Shown: positions 43,205 through 55,320 of the stretch, one piece after another | Layout of the letters: the number at the start of each line of letters is the position of its first letter | Numbering within the stretch: the first letter of the stretch is position 1 | Source of the DNA: Phoronis australis | Lineage: Eukaryota > Phoronida > Phoronidae | Direction of reading: 5' to 3' | NCBI GenBank assembly: GCA_002633005.1 | Contig: NMRA01000010.1 | Location: 1,661,298 to 1,723,297, forward strand | Length of the DNA stretch: 62,000 bases | Translations under genes and position numbers: made by a program | Notes under the pieces: generated by a model | Database searches by the model: none | Told to the model about the DNA's origin: nothing | The model's input: the letters and a program-made list of their open reading frames with translations, nothing else

Positions 43205-44560
43205 TTCAACCAACCAGTAAGTAGTTGTGCAGCAATATGAAATCTAGTTAAGTGTACATCAGACAAATTATGAACATTATCGGACCCTATAAAAGCTAGT
43301 TAGGCAAAAAAGAAGACCACCTTTCCTGGAATCTCTCAAGATCCAATTTATCATTGTAAATAATTTTTTCCAGGTTGTAGTAATCACATACCTCACGTAA
43401 AAATGACTGAAAATTGGGCTTAGCCTTTTGTAGTCTTTGCCTATATAAATGAAATTTCGATAAGCAAATAATTAAATTTACAATTTCTAATCTACAGGCT
43501 GGGTCTCCAAACAAGGCGGAAGACATATTAACTGCAGAGGGATATTGCACTGATTAATCATCCATGTTTTTAAACATCCCCAAAACTGTGAACATTCCCA
43601 ATACAAATGTAAAATTGTTTCTTCATGTTGCTCACAGAAAGAACATAAAGACAATTCACTAACACCTATTTTCTTTAAATAAGAGTTTGTACCAATAAGT
43701 CTGTGGTTGATACGGAAATGAAACCATCTGAGTCTGACATCGGAAGTACAATGATAAACTACAGAATGAAATTTTTCCAAGATTGAGTATCATCGCATAA
43801 GTTAATTTCTCTCTCCCACCTCAATTCCGCGACAGGTTTTACATACAATTTAGATATGAATAGTTCATAGATTTCCCCGTCCTTTCATTTTCCGAGGAGA
43901 TTCGAAAAATATGTTCTGGAAAAAGTGGAGTGACTATAGTACTCTTGTCTCTTAGATGATTCCAAGAACGAAATATTGAACTTCGAATTCCATAAAAATA
44001 AGTAATACAAGGACAAAATTGAAAACGTGCACAAAAGGTATGATAATCATAAAAATATCCTTTATCACAGTAAATTAAATCGTATACGTATCGTATACCC
44101 TTTTGAAACCACTCGTTCCAAAAAATGGACTACTGTCTCTACAAATTTAGGGGTTATACCACAAAGGTTGGTACAAAGGGTCATCTATCTCAAACAGATT
44201 GATGAATTCGTATAAGATATAAAAAATATCCTTCCAAAAATATTCTTAGATACTTCAAGGAAAAAGCAAGAACCTAACTGAAAAGAGTCATTTTTATATT
44301 AGGAATAATTTCACATAAAAATTTAGCCAAGGAGAAGTATTGTTATAATAATTTTTCAAGAATCTTCAAATCCAAGTCAGTTTAATAGCTTTGACAAATG
44401 GCGCAATATGGACCGTATTCCCACCTCCATCTTCAGATTTCTGTACCATGGTAGACCAAAATTGTTACTCTCATACTGGAAAACTGAAGATTTCCCCGAG
44501 TTTAAGTTTTATTTTTCACCATTGATTATGTGATATGGTCTTGTATACTTTCTCAAATTC
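43205..44560 (-). mobile_element. LINE 3' remnant, longest copy
   Basis: On minus, RLRWFHFRINHRLIGTNSYL, then LCSFCEQHEETILHLYWECS gives the zinc-knuckle region with all Cys/His positions kept (about 43600-43780). Upstream (higher coordinates) the frame is broken, but pieces such as CARFQFCPCITYFYGI are readable near 44000, consistent with the region after the reverse transcriptase. The downstream part reads LSFLREVCDYYNLEK-type sequence to about 43300. The reverse transcriptase core is not seen. It is dead by frameshifts. Confidence 0.7.
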
Positions 44561-45376
44561 TAAGTTTTCGATTGGTTAACGAAGCAGTATACAGCGCCAC
44601 CTCTTGTTAAATGGTGTTATATCAGGACAGCATAAAATCTGCTTTTTGCAAGCAGATGCAACTGGTCATGAGGGAACTTTCGAAAATAAAATGCTTGAAG
44701 ATATATCTACCCACACAGAAAAAATGAAGTTGTCTCTTTGACACGGTTTCGGGCCCATAGGCTACTTGTTTTCCCAGTCCAGTTGGATAAGAGTTATTGC
44801 ACGGTCGTGTCATCACCTATCTATGATAATACACGTCATTCGGACCCCTCATGCGATTTAGAAGTATTTAATATCCTCCAAATCCCTCTCGGGTCGAAGC
44901 GAAAACTAACATTCTCGCCATTTAGAGTTGTGTTGAATGAGCACTATGTGGGCTTAGGTTTGGTCATAAATTAAGGGCTTTGACATGGGTGAGCGTACAA
45001 ACTACGCTTTCGCCACCTGTGCCAATTCACAAAACTAAGGGAGTCGGTGTCTAGAATACCGTTTCAAGAATAATTTAGAAACTACATGGGAATATTTGGA
45101 TCCATTTGGGATCTCCTTTACTAGAAGACTCTTGTATGGCCGGAAAATATCAACCTAATTTATCGTCCACCTCGCTAAAACAAAGGAATTCTCTGCCTTC
45201 AAAAAAGTTTGGAGTGTTTTCAAAACTCCTTACAACGTCTGCTATACGGGCAAACGTGACTCGCGCTTTAGGCGAGTTATACGACAGCTGTAGGGAAAGA
45301 CCACCCACCAAGAACCCTCATAACATCCATTCTAAGCCAGAGCAGATTATGTATTTTTAGCTGAATCCAGGCGTGC
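44561..45376. other. Intergenic stretch, nothing recognised
   Basis: Frames of 78-84 codons occur (44738, 45106) without domain or splice support. Confidence 0.4.
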
Positions 45377-45514
45377 TTTCAGTAGACGCTAGAACCTACG
45401 CTAGGACCTAGCTAAAACCTAGTCGAAGTCACGTGTTCTAATTAAAATGCACGGCAATATCTCACGTAATCTCGCGAAGTCTTGCTTTTTAGCGAGGTCC
45501 TAGCGTTACTGAAC
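45377..45514. mobile_element. Small MITE, copy 2 of 3
   Basis: Inverted ends TTTCAGTA...CTAGCG and CTAGCGTTACTGAA. The core GGCAATATCTCACGTAATCT matches the copies at 38698 and 54929. Confidence 0.6.
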
Positions 45515-46813
45515 GGGAGGCTGCTTTTATCACTCAAGTAAGACGCCAATTGTGCATTAAAACAGGACAATAACTGTTATAGGTTGAAATAAAAAATAGA
45601 GTTTATATCGTTTTGAGCGGGTAGGAATTGGGTCGAGCGGAAGTCGCTTTAGTGCTGACTGTGGAATGTTACTTATTGATGTGAGCTAACTAGATCAAGC
45701 AAAACTCGACGGTCTCCCACGCAGATTCTTTGTGTTACTTGCATCTTTTCATCCTCCTGTTATCGTCTTTTCCCTGCTCGACAGGTGTCGAAGACGTTGG
45801 ACAAGTGGACAGTTGCAAGAAGCAGCAACTATTTACTATCTCGTAGAGTCTAAATATTTGCCGGTCATAAACGTTATCTGTCAAAGTAATCAAGAGAGAA
45901 TATCATAGGCATTCACGGTGAAAATAAACGATCACTGGCTACAAAGACAAGCGCTTATGAAAAATGAGAGACTAATTATCCGCTCACACCAGTAAATTAG
46001 TTACTTTTCCTTTGAATGTGCTTTTAAAAACCTATAAGGTAATAGAAAATTTCCCCCGGTCGTTGTGAAAATAGACATTTTACTTTAGATCAAAGACGTG
46101 ATGCACTTTTTCGTCATTTGATTCAGAAATGGAAATCTGCGATGTATTCAGGATAAATTGCTCACTATTTAAGCTTGCTTCTAACGTGCAACTAAGCACG
46201 TTTAGTCTTACGCAATTAATCTGAATAATTGTAAAATGGCCGTATGAAAAGTAACTTCAAAGGCACAAAGGTGGCATTCCACTCAGTGTATAGAATGATA
46301 GTAGTTACATGTAATCAGATCAATCAGATCTAATCGATTACAACTTCTAGAACTATGAAAAACTCATGCATGTGTTAATCAAATTCCCTGGCGTTGTTTT
46401 TTTAAGGCTCGCTGTCAGATTAGTCCTTTTACGGTCTGATCTATTTCACCATTGGTTAGATGTTAACAAGAAAGTCGCTGATTCAGTCAGTACAGACGTT
46501 TATGCACTGGCCCATGTGGTAAGAAACTAAACACTCTTTTGAGGAGTCCAACAAACGTATTTCTGACACCTGGTAATTGTACAATTAGTCCGTTACTTCC
46601 CTGGCATTGAACCAATGGTCATGAATGCCCTCCAAAATCACGTCGCGAATTTGGCGAGATCACACAAGATCGCGCTACTGTAAAGCAACATCCCCGCTAT
46701 AGTATCTCAAGTACGTTCTGTGCTGCGGCAGTTTCATGAAATGCATGTAGTAAGTGTCTTGCGAGAGAAGCGAAATCACGAAAGTTTTCGCACGATATCG
46801 TCAATTGCTTTAT
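45515..46813. other. Intergenic stretch, nothing recognised
   Basis: About 1.3 kb, no supported feature. Confidence 0.4.
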
Positions 46814-47363
46814 CTCGCTGGTTCCCTGTGTGCCGTTTGGTAGGGCGGAGCCGTGCCAGCACGCAGGTATCATTTAATTTTCCTCGGATTTTTTTTTTAC
46901 ACCGGCGCAAACAAACTGGCATGACTGATGGACTGAAGTGTAAATGTGGTCTCTCGTAAAGACATATCGGTGCTTAAAATTTATGTTCAGGAAATGTGAA
47001 GCTTAGAAATTGTGATTGCGCCTTTTCGGAATGCATCTTTCTACTATCGATGACTTTTGTTCACAATAGTGTCCTGTATTCATACAGTATGAATAACACA
47101 CCGGTTAAATCGGCCAGATATGTGTTTATTGTATATGTATGTGCTTCAAGCACGCGACTATTAAACATCACTGCAGAAACCAAATAGTTGCTGCGACGCC
47201 ACTTGCATGACAAAGCTAAAAGTCGTTCACAGTCCACCATTTTTTCACGGTGTTGTAAAGCTAACCAATGACTGTCGAGGTTACATCGACCATTGCTAAA
47301 GCGCGTGCCACTGCGTGATACCTGTGTGCTGGCTGGGCTATAAGCACGCAGGGAACCAGCGAG
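46814..47363. mobile_element. MITE with 8-9 bp target duplication, copy 1
   Basis: The inverted ends are CTCGCTGGTTCCCTG and CAGGGAACCAGCGAG. Flanks are TTGCTTTAT on the left and TTGCTTTAC on the right, a target duplication of 8-9 bases. The 550-base element does not code. A second copy lies at 57553. Duplication length fits MULE, hAT or P types; with copy 2 showing 9-10 bases, MULE is favoured. Confidence 0.8.
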
Positions 47364-47867
47364 TTGCTTTACAAGCGTAGCACGTGATCACATGGCCTGA
47401 TTTCATTGGCGAGTGTCTCGACGTGAGTAAGGAGCCTTTAACACTACTAAAATGGCCGTCACTTGCAGTGATTACGACAAAAGGTTAAAATAAGGGAGAA
47501 AACTGCTCACAAATTCACTATTTCTATTGCACAAGCAAAGGTTAAAGTTAGACGGGCTGCGTCCTGTAGATGTGAGAATCGTGCGAGTAAAGATGGAGTG
47601 GACATGGGCTTCGCTTGCAATGCATGATATTTTAGCCAAGTGTTTGTGTCAACGGAACGCAAGTCAAGGATATGCTGCTTTAGGGACTTTTGTATACTGG
47701 TCAAAGATTTATAACATCAACCAGAATCAGTTTGAGTTAACTACATCCGCCTCAGTAGCCAAACTCGGACTGGGACTCAGCACATTTTAATGTCATTAAA
47801 TAAAAAATGATCACGTTTTCTCAATTAACATAACGGTGCGAACGATCTGGAAGCAAAATAGCAAATC
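47364..47867. other. Intergenic stretch, nothing recognised
   Basis: About 500 bases; an 87-codon plus frame at 47527 has no domain. Confidence 0.4.
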
Positions 47868-49493
47868 TCAATCACCATGTCGTGCACACGTTTAATATTT
47901 TTTGATAAAAATGTGCTTCCCAATTATACTTATGAAAGAATTTTGAACGTCTCCTCAATCTACGATGAAAGATTTGAAAGCAATCTGAGGTGCTGTTTTG
48001 AAAATGCGTGCATTACACTTGTTCATACTGAAATAAATACGTGACTACCTTGCAACCGTCACTGCAACAAAGCAAGCGTGAATCCGGAAGTCCTTCTTAC
48101 TTCAAATGTTTATACTCTAGAAATTGCCGTGAATTGAAATCTGGATTCTATTCATCGTTTGGTGTTGTTTTACAAGAACCTGAACTCTGTTAGGGACTTC
48201 CAGATTCAAGAGAGCGTTACACAGCGACGTTTGAAGAGCACTCGTATGAACGTACTTGATGCCCCTTGTTTGTCGTAACTAAACTCAAAATCAACAAATG
48301 CATATAGGGCTGTAGCGGAAAAAGTGAAATCTCGAGCGCGTGTACACATGTAAGAGCTATGCCGTGAAGCTAATCCACGCAGTTGATTATTTTCAGTGAT
48401 AATCACGTAGCCGCTTTGATGTGTCAAAATATCGCGAGACCTCCCGGCAAAACATGACATCGCGTGCGCAAACTTAACGATGAGGTTACGATAAAAGGTC
48501 TACATTTCGGCGTTAACATATCTATATGTGAATCCGTTGCCCCAAAAGCAATTAGTCACTTCACAGGCACATAAGGGATTGACAAAAATGTTTCGGAGTG
48601 ATTTGAAATTATTTCAATTAAATCTGAAATCCAATTTGGCACAGGATCCGATATTCATCATAGACAGATAAACATGTGTGTATCATACCACCTTCATTTT
48701 AAGTTGGGAAGTAACCGTTCTGTCGCAAAAATGTCGTTAAACACACGATTTGACGATTTGAACCATTGGTTGTTAAAATTAAAATTCAGAAAGAAATTAG
48801 AGGTAGAACAGACGAAACGACGATTTCCCCGAAACCAGCAAACAATGCGCTTGCCTTGTAATTTAATACAATGACGGGTAGCTTGTCTCACTGAAAACAG
48901 CCTATCTATGAAGAGGATAGAATTATTCAGTGTCATCTGAATTAGTCAAAATAACTAGCATGAAATTTTATTGTGACCTTAAATACCTCAGTCTGTGCTG
49001 TAATGTTCAATAAATGGTCTAGTTAACTTTTGAACGACATTCCATATCGTTAAAACAGCTACAGATAGATAATTTTGTTTACGCCTAAGCAACAATTCTC
49101 AAGCCCCACCTATTTAAGCGTGTTCGGAATGAAACGCGTGAAATGTGTTCGAGATTTCACCTGTATTCTGAGGTAAACAACAAGTGTACGTGATTATTCC
49201 TTCGAACAATGTTAATTAAAAATCGCATGGCTATACATGTACCTTTGCAAAACGGAAACGTTCGTCGAGGGCGACACTGACAGAGGCACGCCACGACACA
49301 AACAGATTAAAGTTAACCAATTATTGTGTTGAACGATTTTGCCTAGCTTTGCTAAAAAAGAATTGTATTGCTACATCACACTGTTTTCGCTACTGCAGAA
49401 TCGAAGTGGTCGCCGTTACGTGATCTTGTTGAGCCAGTGTCGTAGTCGTGTATTTGATTGGACACCGGCTGAGTCTTCTAGAACAAAAGGGAC
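47868..49493 (+). repeat. 1.6 kb direct duplication, copy 1
   Basis: 1626 bases, nearly identical along its length to 49495-51119, starting TCAATCA and ending AAAAGGGAC. The two copies are separated by exactly one N. Small frames present in both copies (for example 84 codons on minus from 48460 and 50087) carry amino-acid changes at a rate that does not suggest selection. No gene is called. Confidence 0.95.
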
Positions 49494-49494
49494 N
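49494..49494. other. Single N joining two near-identical 1.6 kb copies
   Basis: The N sits exactly at the boundary of the two copies, as if two overlapping contigs or haplotypes were placed end to end. Confidence 0.9.
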
Positions 49495-51119
49495 TCAATC
49501 ATCATGTCGTGCACACGTTTGATATCTTTTGATAAAAATGTGCTTCCCAATTATACCTATGAAAGATTTTTAAACGTCTCCTCAGTCTGCAATGAAAGAT
49601 TTGAAAGCAACCTGAGGTGCTCTTTTGAAAACGCGTGCATTATGCTTGTTCACACTGAAATAAATACGTGACTACCTTGCAACCGTCACTACAACAAAGC
49701 AAGCGTGAATCCGGAAGTCCTTCTTACTTAAAATGTTTATACTCTAGAAATTGCCGTGAATTGAAATCTGGATTCTGTTTATAGTTTGCTGTTGTTTTAC
49801 AAGAACCTGACCTCTGTTAGGGACTTCCAGATTCAAGAGAGCGTTACACAGCGACGTTTGAAGAGCACTCGTATGAACGTACTTGATGCCCCTTGTTTGT
49901 CGTAACTAAATTCAAAATCAACAAATGCATATAGGGCTGTAGCGGAAAAAGTGAAATCTCGAGCGCGTGTACACATGTAAGAGCTGTGCCGTGAAACTAA
50001 TCCACGCAGTTGATTATTTTCAGTGATAACCACGTAGCCACTTTGATGTGTCAAAATATCGCGAGACCTCCCGACAAAACATGGCATCGCGTGCGCAAAC
50101 TTAACGATGAGGTTACGATAAAAGGTTTACATTTCGGCGTTAACACGTTTATATGTGAATCCGTTGCCCCATAAGCAATTAGTCACTTCACAGGCATGTA
50201 AGGGATTGACAAAAATGATTTGGAGTGAATTGAAAATATTTCAATTAAATCTGAAATCCAACTTGGCACAGGATCCGATATTCATCATAGACAGATAAAC
50301 ATGTGTGTAAAATACCACCTTCATTTTAAGTTGGGAAGTAACCGTTGTGTCGTAAAAATGTCGTTAAACACACGATTTGACGATATGAACCATTGGTTGT
50401 TAAAATTAAGATTCAGAAAGAAATTAGAGGTAGAACAGACGAAACGACGATTTCCCCGAAACCAGCAAACAATGCGCTTGCCTTTTAATTTAATACAATG
50501 ACGGGTAGCTTATCTCTCTGAAAACAGCCTATCTATGAAGAGGATAGAATTTTCAGTGTCATCTGAATTAGTCAAAATAACTAGCATGAAATTTTATTGT
50601 GACCTTAAATACCTCAGTCTGTGCTGTAATGTTCAATAAATGGTCTAGTTAATTTTTGAACGACATTCCATATCGTTAAAACAGCTACAGATAGATAATT
50701 TTGTTTACGCCTAAGCAACAATTCTCAAGCCCCACCTATTTAAGCGTGTTCGGAATGAAACGCGTGAAATGTGTTCGAGATTTCACCTGTATTCTGAGGT
50801 AAACAAGAAGTGTACGTGATTATTCCTTCGAACAATGTTAATTAAAAATCGCATGGCTATACATGTACCTTTGCAAAACGGAAACGTTCGTCGAGGGCGA
50901 CACTGACAGAGGCACGCCACGACACAAACAGATTAAAGTTAACCAATTATTGTGTTGAACGATTTTGCCTAGCTTTGCTAAAAAATAATTGTATTGCTAC
51001 ATCACACTGTTTTCGCTACTGCAGAATCGAAGTGGTCGCCGTTACGTGATCTTGTTGAGCCAATGTCGTAGTCGTGTATTTGATTGGACACCGGCTGAGT
51101 CTTCTAGAACAAAAGGGAC
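49495..51119 (+). repeat. 1.6 kb direct duplication, copy 2
   Basis: 1625 bases, second copy of 47868-49493. After GGGAC the sequence continues uniquely (GAATGAAACAGCC). Differences from copy 1 are mostly single substitutions and short indels, denser in the first 200 bases. Confidence 0.95.
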
Positions 51120-54100
51120 GAATGAAACAGCCGGCTGCAGTCGACTAGTAAGCCGTGCGAGTACAAAGGGCTTTTCCACCACTAGCAGTTTGGTGTCATA
51201 GTAGTGAATGACGGACAGAAGTTGTTTAAGAACTGAAGACCGCCGAATAAGCCAGTCTACACAAACCAATTTTACGGTACTTTTTTGATTTTATTGTTCT
51301 TCAGTAAGATTGTGCCATGCCTGGTGTTAGTATAAGCATACATCGGCGAGTTTCCTGCTACTTGATATGTTATGTAAGTAACGATATACAATATCTGATT
51401 CGTTTATCATTTGCTGAAATTATTTACATTTTCAGTAGCTGTAAGAAATTTGATTGGTCTTTCTGACAGGTTGATTTTGTGTTCGTCTATGGGTAGATTG
51501 TTCGAATGTTAATGGCGGCTTTTATTTCGATCACTGACATGAACATTTATCGTTTTTCAATAAGGCACAATGATGAAACTATTTTACAACCATGACAGCC
51601 ACTTAAATCAGTAGCATTCGACTTCAAATAAGACGAAAAAAATTAACATTTATTCTAACGGAACATGATTGTGTGGACCGCCACAATGGGGTTGAACTTG
51701 AAATCGAAAAGAACCGGTTAGTTATAAAAACTAAGGTATGAAATCCCGTTTGCACGGATATGTGGCAGATGGCATAAGTATATTAGTCAGTCAAGTGATA
51801 CGTATTAGACATTAGTTTTTAAATGATATCGGTCCGAGTTTCATTTAAACGTGAAGCATAATGTTTTATCACGTCACCCATGGCTATAAGGTCGCTCAAA
51901 TAGCATTTAGTCGATCACAATCACGTCGCGAAAGCAATTAAAGTTGTGGAACGCATGAGAACTGTTGAGCGCGAAAAACGGGAGAATTGTGGTCAAACCT
52001 GATTGTTTGTGTAAAGTTTCAATTACGGTTCTGCGTCGTACGCTAATATTTCATGAGACTGCCATGTTAACACAGATTCTGGACAGAGAAATGGTTCTTG
52101 TCTTGATAAAGGTCAGGGTTGGACTAATTAAGTCGCGTTTTCAGAGCTGTGACTTCAGTCTCCATATTGTCGAGACCTCTAAAAGCTGCAAGCGTGTGCC
52201 TTCCAAGCAATCAAAATGGCGGCAGTACCTAGTCAGACTCAAATGCGTTCCAGAAATGATGTAACCGTCAATTTTCCTACCTGTTGGCAATACCCGGGGG
52301 TTACTAACATAGGTGTCAGATACGGGATATATCGTTCAAATATATGACATTTTCATGGTAAGATTGCCAACAAAAATGTGTGTGTGTCTTTTCCGATTAA
52401 ATGTGCCCCATAGGAGAATGCTCATTCCTTGGGCGAGATCTCTTCTTAAGGACCAGTCGCGTAACAGAACTCAACACAAGGGGTTCATACTGAGGTTTGC
52501 TGTCTTGCAAATGATATCACACAAAGACTGTTTATTTAAGATCAATTCAATACAAAAGCAGTGTGAAGGGTTAAAACCCCTAGAAACGAAAAGGATCCTT
52601 TGACGAGAAAATGTAAAAAAGGGTAACCATTTGAACGGAAGCTCCTGCCAAATAGGTTCATTTTAACCGTACTCACTCACTGAAGGGGTGAAGTTTCGTC
52701 TTGACGACTGTCTAAAAGATTGGGTTCCAAATTTCTCATTGGCACACTCCGTCAACATTTTAGGCCCCTTGAACAATACCCGGCGAGTTTACGACTAGAC
52801 TTAGAGATTGGGTCGCTACAGTAGGGATCTGTTGTCATAAAAAGTCAGAAATTTGGTGTTACGCTCCACGTATCTCACAAAGAGTTTGTTTGGGAATCTA
52901 GCCATAAGTGCTGCTTACTGAGACAATTTGAATGAAATTTTGTTTTTTGCAGTGAGGATATGCTTAATAGGGGTTTGGTGATACAAACTGCAGTCTGAGC
53001 GGAGCGTCGATGTAAACTACAAAGTTGACTGAACCGTTCTTACCGGCTTCGATAGTTAACGGAAGGTGACACTGTTGTCATCGAACTAATCGCAAAGTAG
53101 CGCTGATGCATCGCGTGCACGCTAAGATTTTTTAATGTGAGAGTGGGATCATTAACATGTGCTAATTGACATAAAACTTGTTTCTAATTCGATTGATGAT
53201 TATTCGAACAAAATATAAGCATCTATTAGCGTCGATAGTGCCTTTTAATTGTTGACGTTAATAGTGGCGCTTAGCGAAAACTTCGATGGGGCCTAACTTG
53301 ACCGTTCATACTGCATCGCAGCGTCGATGCTCCAGTGTTAAATCCACCTGTTTACTGCGAAGTTAACTGGTGCTGTTAACTTCGAAACAGGACCGAACTA
53401 GACGTTCACACCGACCGCAATTCCTTTAAAACATCGACGCGGGACCTTCCCCGGGCTTCAGATATGTCCCGCATGATTCAGCAAATTGGAGGAAAATAAC
53501 TAAATAGAGCTTAAGGGAAAATTACACATGTTACTTAGTAACAGCACCAGCATCAAATACGAAAATTCAAGAAAATTTACATTTAATTGATTTTTCCATG
53601 CGATGCTACCCAAAATACCCTGGTATCGTGTGTTCGCGTGTGATTTAAAAACCAACTGTTTACGTGGTCCGCAATCTTAATATTGCCATATAAGGTTGAA
53701 GTCTTGGTTCGATTCCTGCAGATAGCAAACTAGAAGTGCTATGGCGCTTTGAATACAACACGTTTTATCCTAAAGAGGCTCATCCTCTTAGGCAAATCAG
53801 TGAACGTAAACTTTTGTGACTTTGACCTCCTAAATTAAAATTCTCTCATTGGTCATTTTTATCACTCCCTTATCGACTACGTTGCGCAATTGGCAGAAAT
53901 GTGGCGCTTTGCAAACAAGGAGCATCTTATGAATAGGTTTCAGGCATAACACAGATATCGTAGCCGTAACCTATAACATTATCTTTGGTAAAAACAACCG
54001 AGTGCTTACAGTGCAGAAGTTTCTGGTAACATGTGCGAATGACACCATAATTGATTGCAGCGCCACCTATACGTCAACGGTATCCCGGACACGCCTTACG

Positions 54101-54928
54101 TGTGTAGTTAAGTTCCGATGACGTACTTTGACGTCATTATTATAATGAAATAATTACCCTGTTATTGTAAATCATAAAACAGGGAAATTGGCCACGTCCT
54201 GTGAACGCAAGTATCTCACGAAAACGAGAGACACCGTAATTTTTCCCTTGCCCGTTTTTAAGTACTCATCTACGAGAGATTATTGAATAGCACTGAGACA
54301 AACGTACTTATCAATTCCTTGTTGTGGTGTACTGGTTGAAAAGTGTTGAATGAAATTCTCTTCTTGAAAGAAATTTCAGATTTGTTTAATGTTGTGAGTA
54401 AATGCATTTTTTCTCGTCAATACAAAACAAGAATGTCTCACATTCTGTAGTGTTTTTGAGGACAGTTTTTGCGATAACAATATTTTAATGTGTTTTGCAC
54501 TTAGAAGGTAATGACACTCAGTTTTGGAAAAAGTCGTGATAAAATGCATTTTCATTATATTTCATTCTCCAATTTTGGCTCTTATGAATGCAATATACTA
54601 TTTGTTTGTTGCGTTAAAATGATAAATGACATTTATATTTACTATTTCTAAAAAGTGGTCACATTTATTGGAATCAAGAGAATCATAAGATGACTCATTA
54701 CAATCACCAATTGCTCTGTGGTGTTAGACAGCTGATTTTCAAACGTTATCTACACCAATGAACTCAACTTGTCTTGAGCAAACAAAATAAAAAGTGTCTA
54801 CTCGGTGGTCCTCAACTAGCTCATTACTAGGATGAGAAGTGGTGTTTGCTCTTTCAAAGATCAGACAGTTGAAAGACTATGCTCAGCAAAAAAAGTAAAA
54901 CCACGTCACAAGCCAACTAGAAGAGACT
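51120..54928. other. Intergenic stretch, nothing recognised
   Basis: About 3.8 kb. Plus frames of about 97 codons at 51965 and 52313 have no domain or splice context. No repeat family identified. Confidence 0.4.
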
Positions 54929-55051
54929 GGGTAGAGTTTAGTAACGCTAGGACTTCGCTGAAATCTAGCCAAAATCAAGTGCTTTCATTTAAAAATACAC
55001 GGCAATATCTCACGTAATCTCGCGAGGTCCTAGCGTTACTAAACTCTACCC
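54929..55051. mobile_element. Small MITE, copy 3 of 3 (best ends)
   Basis: It starts GGGTAGAGTTTAGTAACGCT and ends AGCGTTACTAAACTCTACCC, 20-24 base inverted ends without mismatch. The 123-base element shares its core with copies at 38698 and 45377. Confidence 0.85.
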
Positions 55052-55194
55052 TGGTCTTAGTGTTTAAGTTCTTTCCAAACCCTGGAATCACTCCTATTTT
55101 GACCAAGCAACAAATTGAGACCAAGTTCATAAGGGTGAGTGGTCTAAATCAAGAATTGTTTTTGTGACGTAATGTAGATACGTAACAAATCAAA

Positions 55195-55320
55195 AAAGAA
55201 ACCGGCGTTGGGGGCAGAAATCTTTTCGGACTTATGTTCATTACGTTCCGTGATGTAGCCAACAGGTGGCGTCCACACCAGACTTAAAAAAGTATTTGTG
55301 TTCATTGAAATAAGGGCTCA
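55195..55320 (+). mobile_element. SINE remnant, copy 2 of 2
   Basis: CAGAAATCTTTTCGGACTTA, TGTTCATTA and CAACAGGTGGCG in the same order as the minus-strand copy at 40555-40690. The B box is not preserved here. Confidence 0.5.

Noticed and set aside
48206-48460. 84-codon minus frame kept open in both copies of the 1.6 kb duplication
   Set aside because: The copies are too similar for openness to mean much, and several of the few differences change amino acids.
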